Below are positions 56,584-64,000 of a DNA stretch of 64,000 nt, in pieces. The stretch comes from Balamuthia mandrillaris (taxonomy: Eukaryota; Discosea; Longamoebia; Balamuthiidae): NCBI GenBank assembly GCA_031835245.1, contig JAVKOQ010000059.1, positions 1-64,000 of the forward strand, given 5' to 3'. The translations under genes were made by a program, and so were the position numbers. Each line of letters begins with the position of its first letter. Position 1 is the first letter of the stretch. The notes beneath the pieces were generated by a model. It was not told where the DNA came from. It made no database searches and worked only from the letters and a program-made list of their open reading frames with translations.

Positions 56584-56816
56584 TCCAACCAACCAAAAAT
56601 CAATGATTTTTGTTTTTTGATTGGTGCTTTGATATAAAAATGAGATTGATTGCACTTATTTCGTGACGTCATGTGATGTCGACAATAAATAAATGCCCAA
56701 CAATGATGTCGACGGATAATGTCGGCATTTATGTATTGTGTTGGGTGACGTCACCGGGAAACAACAAAAATTCCTTTTGTCGACAGCGAAAGAAAACGAT
56801 TTGAAAAAAAAAAAGA
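56584..56816. promoter_or_regulatory. CRE and TGTCGAC-rich promoter of the CUE-domain gene
   Basis: The 233-bp gap has two CRE palindromes TGACGTCA (56664, 56746), GTCGAC at 56678, 56708 and 56779 (first and third within TGTCGACA), and AATGTCGGCATTTATG at 56719 that resembles the 21570 word. Confidence 0.55.
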
Positions 56817-59402
56817 ATGAGAGAAGAGGAGAGGAGGAGGCGAGTCCTGAAGCTGAAGGAGCTGTTCCCAGAGAGGGAGGACGCGGAGATCGAGCAGGCC
56901 CTTCTCGACAATGCCTTTGTGCTGGCCGAAGCCATCGACAGTTTGATCGAAAGCCACTCTCAGCCGCCACAAAGACCACAAGCCACAGCAACAACGCAGA
57001 GAAGATATCACAACCGCAGCAAACCCAGGGAAGGATGGGTCGTCCTTTCCAGAGAGATGACCGGAAATGCTGCTCCTGTTGCTTCTGCTTCTTCTTCCTC
57101 CTCCACAAAAGACCAACAACAACAACAACAACAAAAAGAAAATGAGATTTTTCAAAGCTGCTTGTGGGAAGACCCCAAAGACTTTTTTGGTGACTTTGAA
57201 AAATCTTCATCTTCCTCCCCCTCTTCCTCCTCCTCCTCCTCCTCTTCTTCTTCTTCTTCTTCTTGTTCTTCTTCTTCTTCTTCTTCTTCTCGATGCAACG
57301 ACAAGCAAAAGACAGAGACGGAGAACGAGAAAAACAACAAGAGGCCAACCATAACCCCTTATTCTTGTTCTTCTTCTTCTTCTTCTTCTTCTTCTTCTTC
57401 TTCTTCTTCTTCTTCATTCTTCCCTTTTAACTTTTTGAGGAGAGGGGAAGAAAAGAAGGAAGTGGCGGTACCACCCCCTTGGGACAACAACAAGAAGGAG
57501 GAGCCAAAAGCAGAAGCAAAGGAGGAAGACGAGAAGGAGAGAGAAGCAAAGAGGCTGTTGGCCGGTTTGTACGAACAACTGGTGGCTTCTTCTTCGTCGT
57601 CGTCGTCCTCTCCTTCGGCGTCACTGCAAAGACAAACGGTGCAGGGCATGCGCGTGGTCCCCTTTCAACTCTCCGCTGCGGAGGCTAAAGCGGCGTTCAT
57701 GAAGTGGCGCTCCTCTCTTTGGTACTTTTTCCCCCTTTCCTTCTTTCCTTCTTTCCTTCTTTCTTTCTTTCTTTCTTTCTTTCTTGTCGTTTCTTTCTTT
57801 CTTGTCGTTTCTTTCTTTCTTTCTTTCTTTCTTTCTTGTCGTTTCTTTCTTTCTTTCTTTCTTGTCGTTTCTTTCTTTCTTTCTTGTCAATTCTTCTTCT
57901 TTCCTCTTTCTTCTGGGCTGACTCTTTAACGAAAAAAAAAAAAAAATAGGTTTGCTCCAACAAACTTTAGCCAAATGTTGGAGGAAGGAGAGGAACAAGT
58001 CCTTCCAACGTATGTGCCTTACTACTGCGTGCTGCCCGCTTGTAGTTCTCGCTGGAGAGCAATCATTCGTAGACGTCGTCGAAGACCATCCTCCACCACA
58101 CTGAAAGAACTCAAAGATGGAGAACCAGAGGAAGAAGAGGAGGAGCGAGTGGCCATTTCTGGTGCTTTAAACACTGTTCATGACAGCATCATCATCAACG
58201 CGTGCGCAGATCTGATGGCCACCATCGAAATGGAACAATTGCAACAGCAACCTCCTCAGCAACAAGCCCAACGGCAACATTTACGTTATTCGTGGCAAAA
58301 GAGATCGAGCAGCGGCAGCGATATAGCGATGATGATGGAGGCATCAAAGACTAGAACAGAGCAGCTGTTGCAAAAGATAGAAGATTGGGATCCGGAGAAG
58401 TCTATTGCTGTTGCCGACGTTCCTTCTTTCTGTTGTTCCAACAGTTACACGAAAAGAGGTGAAGAAATTTTAGCTTCGAAAGGTCCTCTTCTATCGAAGA
58501 AAATGCTGTCGTTGCAAACTGTTTGGAGGGGCATTGAGAACGACGTTCAAGCCAACGACACGGAGATTTGTAAGAAGGAGATTGCCAAGAACTACTCATT
58601 GCCTTCGACTCGGTCCGTGGAGAGCTTCGAGTTCACAAGCTTGTCTTACGCTAAGACCAAGTATACCATTCTTTGGCTCCCCATCTACGTCTGTTCTTAT
58701 TACTGTAACGATCCACGCCAACAATCCTCTTCTTCGCCCTCGTTGAACTCTGTGGCTCAGCAGCAACAACAGCGATACCTGTTTATTATGAACGGACAAA
58801 CTGGTGCCACTACTGGAGAACGACCTTATGGCCTTGGTTTGTTGTCCTTCTTTTCACTTATTCTCCCTTTTCCTTTCTCCTGTCTCCTTTTCTTTGGTGT
58901 TTCACCTTTCTTAAGAACTTGCTTCGCTTTATCTTTAGGCAAAGTATTAGGAAGAGGAATGCGATTGTTGGAAGGAGTGTTTGGCCTCCGCGAACAAACT
59001 GAGTGCACCATTCTAACAGGGAGCGCCCTCTCCGTTCTCGACGACACCTTTAGCTGCTATAGCGAGCAAGCTCACTATGTGGTCTTCCCTCCGTCTCACT
59101 CCTATCTCATTACCAGAGACACTGGCTTCCTCGTTCTTCGCAACAAGTCCTCCTCTTTGGCGGTCGAACTCCGTTCGCAGCAAAGAGAGAGCAAAGAAGC
59201 TGCTGTCGGTGTTTACACTTTGAAAGCCGGCGAGGAAGCTTCGTTTCCGTTCAAAGGACACTGGTGCATCGAAGTGGAGGTAAGAGGAGGAAGCAAGAAG
59301 GTGGACCCGAAGGAAGTCTTGGAGATTGTGGATTGCCAAACGGATTCTGGGAGTGCTTTGCCGGATTTGCTTCGTATGGTATCTTCTCTATCTTCTTCCT
59401 AA
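56817..59402 (+). CDS. CUE-domain protein with uncharacterised C-terminal domain
   Basis: Three exons (56817-57721, 57950-58836, 58939-59402) encode 751 residues. Residues 8-45 form a CUE ubiquitin-binding domain (LKELFPEREDAEIEQALLDN then EAIDSLIE). A long Ser/Gln/Glu low-complexity region follows, encoded in part by TTC repeats. From residue 300 a folded domain begins WFAPTNFSQMLEEGEEQVLP, then YVPYYCVLPACSSRWRAII. It later has YTILWLPIYVCSYYCND and LFIMNGQTGATTGERPYGLG, a pattern (Y-x-P-Y/W, later NGQTG-x-x-x-GERPY) that I associate with uncharacterised zinc-ribbon/membrane proteins. The end is a distinct beta-rich segment. Predicted role: ubiquitin-linked trafficking, by inference from CUE only. 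Intron 1 is a TTTC/TTTCTTGTCG repeat. Confidence 0.75.
57742..57905 (+). repeat. (TTTC)n with GTCGTTTC interruptions in CUE-gene intron 1
   Basis: CTTT units interrupted by five TTCTTGTC words, giving long spurious open frames in both directions. Confidence 0.85.
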
Positions 59403-59485
59403 TTGAACGAAGGAAAGAGAAAGCACAAAAAAAAAAAACTAGATTGTTCATTTTGTAAATAACAAAACAAAAGCATTTTACCTGT

Positions 59486-60792
59486 TTAACTGTGTCTATC
59501 CTTGGCGAGTTGTGCAAACGGGTCGTCGTCATCGTCTTCTTGGTTTGGTGGTTGAGAAGAACTGTTTGTCGCTGGTTCTGCTGCCAACATCGCAGTAGAG
59601 GCAGAGGGAGGAGAAACTGAAGAAGGAAAAGAAGAAGTTAACGAAGCAAAGAAATCATCAGCAGCAGAATTGTTGGTAGCTGTGGCTGTTGGAAATGATG
59701 ATAAAGCAGAGGGCGGTTGTTGGGGAAAAGGAGAAGAAGAAAAAGAGGCAGGAGCAATCGAAGCAGCAGTAGGCACTGCTTCGAGAGGAGCAAGTAAGGA
59801 AGGACTTGTTGCTGCACCAGACCAGCCTGTGAGACTTGTTGCGGCAGAAGAAAAAGCAGTGGTAGGGGAAGAAGCTGAAGAAGGTGAGGAACAAGACGGA
59901 GATACTGTCAATCCACCAAAAATTTCGTCCAGTAATGATGCAGTGGTGGAAGAAGAGGAAGAGGAAGAAGTATGTGAAGAGGAAGGAGGATCGCTGTCCT
60001 TTCTTCTTTGCATTTGTGGCGAACCAAGTGCGTGCTTGGCTCGAGGCGGTTGTCGCAAAAGCGGAACTGGCGCTTGCTCTTCACTGCTTCCATTACCACT
60101 GCTTGTAAAATCTAACAACTGTTCCATTGTCTGTCCGTTGGTTTCTTTATCTTCTTGCTTTGTTTTCTTGTTATCACCAGGTGATGACGACAATGCTTTC
60201 TCCTCTTGCTCCTCTTCCTTTGCAACAATGGCAGCAATGGCTTCGGGAGAGGTATAAGGAATGCCTTTCAAGAGGTCTTCGTAGATGGCAAATGCGGTCT
60301 GTGCTTGGTCGTTGCATTGCAAGAGGATGGCCAGCAGATTCTCGCTGAGGTCAGGCCGTTGCTGAACGATGGAGGAGAAGCGAGGCTGAACATCCTTGCA
60401 AAGAGCCAACAGCTCTTGCACCACATCGTTTTTCTTGACGTCCTCTTTGGAGGGATCAACACAGCTCAGCATGTCGATGAGGAGCTTGATATTGTTTTGA
60501 GCGAGGCGTAACTCCTTTTCCAGTTTTTGCTCTCCGGGTTTGGAGGCTTGTGCGGTGGGAGAAGTTGTGTTCCTTAGAGAAGTGCGCTGAAATAAAGGAA
60601 GAAAGAAAAACGACGAAGATAATGAGACAATTTGCAAGAACGTAACAGTGAGAAGTGATACAAACGCTTTGTTCGATCAATTTGGTATCATCCGTAGAAG
60701 GTTTAGGAAAGGATACTCCTTCTTTGACCATTCGGTCATGGATTTGTTTAAAACTCAGATCCTGCCTTTACTCGATATTTTAATATGCACAC

Positions 60793-60834
<42 letters not shown>

Positions 60835-61054
60835 AGAGGTGCATAGAGAACAAAAAACAGAGAAAAAAAACAAGACAAAGTAATAATAATGAACCTGTGT
60901 CGAAACACGTGAGCCCATGAAACTATCATTTCCAAAAGTTTCTCTCGAACCAATATATGGGTCTATTTGAAGGGTTGGGTATTGGAAGAGAGAATGAAAG
61001 AGAGATACAACAAGAGAGATAACAGAGAGAAGAGAGAGAGAAGAGAGAGAGAAT

Positions 61055-61093
<39 letters not shown>

Positions 61094-61834
61094 GAGAATC
61101 GTAAGAGAACAATAAGGAAGTAAAGAGCGAAAACTGAATAAAGGAAGAAAGTGAGGAGAGACGAGAGGCGAGCTTTTGTAGAGAACAAGAGCAGACCTTC
61201 TTTGCTTGAGCGATTTTTTTGAGCAAAGTGAGAAAGCCTTTGGAGCCAACATAAGGATGACACGCTGGACAGTTCTTCACGCATGCTTCCAACAACTTGT
61301 TATAGATATTTAAATGCGCAGCGTTAACAGCTTATACAAAAAGTATAGAAGAAAACATACACACAAGGAGAGGGAGAGGGAGAGAGAGAGAGAGAGAGAG
61401 AGAGGCAGCGGAGCATAACGAGAGTAACAGAAGAGAGTAAGAGAGAGAACAAGAGCAGAGTGAAGAGAGCGAAGATCAATTTTAAGGAGGTACCTCCAAA
61501 GCACGAAGATTGACTTCTTTGTCAGGATGTTCGAGTCGCAATTGCAGCGTTGCCAAGGCATCTGGAATGCTGCACACCCAAAAGTCATAGAGAAGGGAGA
61601 AGAGAGAGGGGAGAAGCAAAGAAAAGAGAAGAGAAGAGAAAGCCACATTAGTTTGAGGATCAACAACAAAAAAAAAAGTTTCTCTCTCTTCTTTTTTGTT
61701 GTTGTCACTCACGAGCGAGGTCTAGATTTGAGAAGCTCCACGATCTGCAAAATGACGTCCCAGTCAGGACCCAGAAGCAAGCTATCCGTGGCTCGCTCCA
61801 CCAACGCCTCCATCGTCATCGTTGCTCCTGCCAT
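59486..61834 (-). CDS. TOM1: TOM1-like VHS-GAT endosomal sorting adaptor
   Basis: Six exons (61713-61834, 61494-61569, 61197-61295, 60895-60962, 60666-60753, 59486-60586) join in phase to 517 residues. The VHS domain spans the first five exons: MEALVERATDSLLLGPDWDV, HPDKEVNLRALELLEACVKN, SKGFLTLLKKIAQAKK, REKLLEMIVSWAHVF and the closing KEGVSFPKPS. Exon 6 carries a GAT three-helix domain (LEKELRLAQNNIKLLIDMLS, then VVQELLALCKDVQPRFSSIV, then NLLAILLQCNDQAQTAFAIY), which binds ubiquitin and partners. A Ser/Ala/Pro-rich tail ends in DDDDDPFAQLAKDRHS. No gamma-ear domain follows, so it is TOM1/TOL-like rather than GGA, acting as an ESCRT-0-type sorter of ubiquitinated cargo. Intron acceptors were chosen where the family motif resumes; two unused AG sites lie upstream in introns 2 and 4. 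Confidence 0.9.
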
Positions 61835-61947
61835 TTTTATTTTATTTTTTTTTTTGGTATTTTTTTTTGTGTTTTTTCACAGAGCAGCCGCTTAATAATA
61901 TCTGTAACGGTAATCTGCACTCAAATCGGAAGTACAATATTTCATTC

Positions 61948-62029
61948 GCACGGATGGCCGAGCGGTCTAAGGCGGTAGCTTCAGGTGCTATTATCTTCGG
62001 ATGCGTGGGTTCAAATCCCACTCCGTGCA
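61948..62029 (+). tRNA. trnL-CAG: tRNA-Leu (anticodon CAG)
   Basis: 82 nt. Acceptor arms GCACGGA and TCCGTGC pair over 7 bp, discriminator A at 62029. A-box TGGCCGAGCGG and B-box GGGTTCAAATCCC are intact. Anticodon stem GTAGC/GCTAT encloses loop TTCAGGT, anticodon CAG. A long variable arm (class II) fits leucine. No intron. T-run at 62035-62042 is a Pol III terminator. Confidence 0.95.
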
Positions 62030-62206
62030 ATTCGTTTTTTTTAAATCGTTATTTGCTTCTTCCCTTTTTTTCTGCTTCTCCTCTCTGCGGTAAGAAAGAA
62101 GGCCGATTGTAGGAGGTTTACACGGTTCTTCTTCTGCCTGCCGTGTGTCTCTGGCCTACACAACGTTGCGTTTTTTGTTACAAAATATGCAATGCAGCAA
62201 ACAACG

Positions 62207-62870
62207 TTATTTTTTATTTACTTTTTGCCAAACAGCTCTCTCTCTCTCCTCTCTCCCCAATATCTTGTTTTTCTTAAGATCTCTCAGCCTCAGGAGCTCC
62301 ATCTCCTGTCGCTTCGAGGTCACGATGGCCTCCTCTTCGTTCATGCAGCTGACCTTCTCCGTGGCGCAAAGGACGTCTCTGCAGCCGGTCGTGTAGGTAA
62401 CGCGATGCACTTGCGCTCGTTTGAGCTCTTGCAAGCAGTCGCGACAGGGCTTGGATGGGGCAAAGTCGCCTGACGTTGCTGCAAGACGAACGACGATGAG
62501 GTCCATTCCTTTTGTCAGATTTTTATGCTTCTTCTTCTTCTTCCACTGTTGAGCCTCGTTCAAAATAATACTATTGATGATTAAGGACAAAAATGTTAGG
62601 CGAGCAAACGTTAGAGAGTGTTTGTGTTTCTCTTCTCTTCTTTCTTCTCTTCAAAGTTCTGTTCATCGTTCTCTTCTTCTCTCATACCAGGGCTTGAAGT
62701 TCGGCGTGGGTGCTGCACACGTTCCTGCGGCTAAGCCTGCTCCTGTAGTGGTTGTGCCCTTTGGCCAAGACCTTGCCCCCTTTCACGAGCAACGCGCCGT
62801 GCTTCATGCCCATAGGGCTCTTGGCCGCCTCCTCTCCCGCCATCTCCAAATACCTCTCGATACGACCCAT
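62207..62870 (-). CDS. cytidine/dCMP deaminase-like zinc enzyme
   Basis: Two exons (62688-62870 and about 62207-62554) encode about 176 residues. Exon 1 reads MGRIERYLEMAGEEAAKSPM, HGALLVKGGKVLAKGHNHY and ends STHAELQAL, the HxE zinc/catalytic motif. Exon 2 supplies PSKPCRDCLQELKRAQV, the PCxxC zinc ligands, after a Lys-rich linker. The order HAE then PCxxC is that of the cytidine-deaminase-like superfamily; the overall form is closer to dCMP/CMP-type or tRNA-editing deaminases than to bacterial CDA. The substrate is not predictable from sequence. The exon 2 start is uncertain: the acceptor GAACGAG at 62555 keeps phase, whereas the stronger-looking ATCAATAG upstream would shift the frame. The C-terminal 40 residues are a charged helix. 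Confidence 0.8.
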
Positions 62871-63120
62871 TTCGCCGCTACCCCCAACTTACGCGCCTCT
62901 TCCCGCTACTTCGTTTTTGTACTTCTTTTTTTTTGTACTTCTCTCTTTCTTTTTACTTTATTTTTTGATTTTTCCAAAATTATTGATAATTCGCTGAATA
63001 TTTTTATTGTAGTCGACATGGGCTGTTCCCCGCCAAAAATCGGAGGCAAGCGCTCTTTGGCGCCCGAGACGGTTATCAAGGAACACCGAGGAGCGAAGAA
63101 AAGGGTAAAGATAGCAACAG
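62871..63120. promoter_or_regulatory. upstream region of the deaminase-like gene with GTCGAC
   Basis: GTCGAC at 63012 and an E2F-like ATTTTTGGCGGGG (minus strand, 63028-63040), about 140-170 bp upstream of the deaminase start. Otherwise T-rich. Confidence 0.35.
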
Positions 63121-63121
63121 G

Positions 63122-63273
63122 AAAAAAAAAAAGGGAGGATACAGCACGATGGATTCCCGGGTGGTCACCCACCCCAGTACTAACATCGCCTGGCGGAGCT
63201 TAACTTCGCTGATGGCGGAGCTTAACTTCGCCACCCGTCCGATCAGCGAAGTTAAGCTCCGCCATCAGCGAAG
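63122..63273 (-). pseudogene. rearranged 5S rRNA fragment with 28-bp inverted repeat
   Basis: On the minus strand from 63210 to 63136 the sequence runs AGCGAAGTTAAGCTCCGCC, GTTAGTACTGGGGTGGGTG, ACCACCCGGGAATCC, then GTGCTGTATCCT and a T11 run (63132-63122) like a Pol III terminator. This is the 3' two-thirds of a 5S rRNA and matches Acanthamoeba 5S as I recall it. The expected 5' third is missing. Instead, part of the same gene (CACCCGTCCGATCA plus GCGAAGTTAAGCTCCGCC) lies in opposite orientation at 63232-63265, producing perfect 28-bp arms 63204-63231 and 63246-63273 around a 14-nt spacer. A fold-back rearranged pseudogene is the simplest reading. Confidence 0.8.
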
Positions 63274-63289
63274 GCAGAATCGAGGTTCC

Positions 63290-64000
63290 CATAGGACGAG
63301 AAAATAGAGGAGATGAGAGAGAGCCCTTTGCTTTCTGCTGGACCACAGAAAAGCAACAAAAACCAAATAGTACCCAGTTATGTCACCCCATCGTGCAGCA
63401 TCAGCAATGAGAAGCGGAAAAGGAGAGTACAAAGAATGAGACTCTCCCCTTCCCCTTACGTTGCTAGAATCAGGGGCATCATGAGATGACACAACTGGGT
63501 GGAGTGTAGATTGGAAATGGCACTGGTGTGTGTTTGTCGTTGTGGGAGCAGTTGGGTGTAGTTCGCAATAAAGGAGGGTATTGGAACAACAACAAAAGAG
63601 GGCAGAGGGCAGCAGAGGCGAGACTTTTTTGCGTTGTGGGCAAAGCTGAAGAGTTGACGATGAGAAAAACGAGGCAAGACAAGGGAGCGGACGCGACGGT
63701 GAAGAAGACTTTTTCACCGAGAGGTGAAGGCGGCAAAAGCGCGAAGAATAGAAGACAAAGTGAAGACAAAGACGGTACGAACAGAGAGGGTTGGTTGAAA
63801 GCGAGGTGGACAAAGCAGTAGTGGAAAAGAGTGCCAAAGTGTACGAAGGCGTTCAGGTCGAACGGCGTAGTCATTAGTTGATGAACGTTTCGGTAGGGTT
63901 AAAAAAAAGGGTCTGCGGTAGCTGGAAGCACAGCGAAGAAGAGTTAAAGGAAGGTATAGGAAATCGTCGGGGTGGAAGCCAAAGTTGCTGAAAAAAATCG
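63290..64000. other. unassigned right end
   Basis: Open frames occur on the minus strand (63265-63837 and 63479-63874) but are Ser/Leu/Pro-rich with no motif. A plus-strand stretch near 63785-63875 reads VESEVDKAVVEKSAKVYEG and could be an exon of a gene continuing beyond the window. I cannot support a model. Confidence 0.3.

Noticed and set aside
63018..63203. Plus-strand ORF starting MGCSPPKIGG
   Set aside because: Its C-terminal half is the antisense of the 5S fragment and poly(A) terminator; no homologous motif.

Overview
This is nuclear DNA of a gene-dense, intron-rich protist. Genes lie on both strands and are split by many short GT-AG introns with strong pyrimidine tracts, often (CT)n microsatellites in the sense orientation. 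The protein set is eukaryotic: a Rav1/DMXL V-ATPase assembly factor, mitochondrial Atm1, a DRP5-type dynamin, a Vps9-domain Rab5 GEF, a VHS-GAT adaptor, AAGAB, CKS1, NAD-isocitrate dehydrogenase, pyruvate kinase and two P450s. Two F-box genes carry the ankyrin-like 33-residue repeat that is common in amoebae. A rearranged 5S rRNA fragment near the right end resembles Acanthamoeba 5S as I remember it. I therefore infer an amoebozoan of the Acanthamoeba/Balamuthia neighbourhood; this is inference, not proof.

Layout. 1-5.7 kb: a probable SKA1 gene (minus, cut by the window edge) diverges from a secreted phospholipase A2 (plus), which converges tail to tail with AAGAB (minus). Then come a decayed bZIP-like region, TMEM220 (minus) and a small F-box-like gene (minus). 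5.9-21.2 kb: IDH (plus), Vps9 GEF (minus), DRP5 dynamin (plus), Atm1 (minus), an F-box/ankyrin-like gene (minus) and a CsbD-like stress protein (minus). 21.7-28.8 kb: a ten-exon bZIP factor (plus), CKS1 (minus), a mitochondrial-type P450 (plus) and a 149-bp TTA array. 29-39 kb (accessory): an 887-aa protein of unknown function, a frame-broken F-box/ankyrin-like gene, and three tandem secreted paralogues. 39.6-45 kb: a membrane-anchored P450 and pyruvate kinase, both minus. 45.2-56.6 kb: the 19-exon Rav1/DMXL gene. 56.8-63.3 kb: a CUE-domain protein, a VHS-GAT adaptor, tRNA-Leu(CAG), a cytidine-deaminase-like gene and the folded-back 5S fragment. Nothing is assignable after about 63.3 kb.

How the genes relate. 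There is no operon logic. A membrane-traffic theme recurs (Vps9 GEF, AAGAB, VHS-GAT adaptor, Rav1/DMXL, CUE protein), next to mitochondrial genes (Atm1, IDH, P450). Shared regulation is visible in short palindromes confined to gaps between genes: TGTCGACA, the CRE palindrome TGACGTCA, and an identical 15-bp E2F-like site in the two divergent promoters that serve the probable SKA1 and CKS1. Exon boundaries were placed by eye from reading phase and family similarity, without transcript data.
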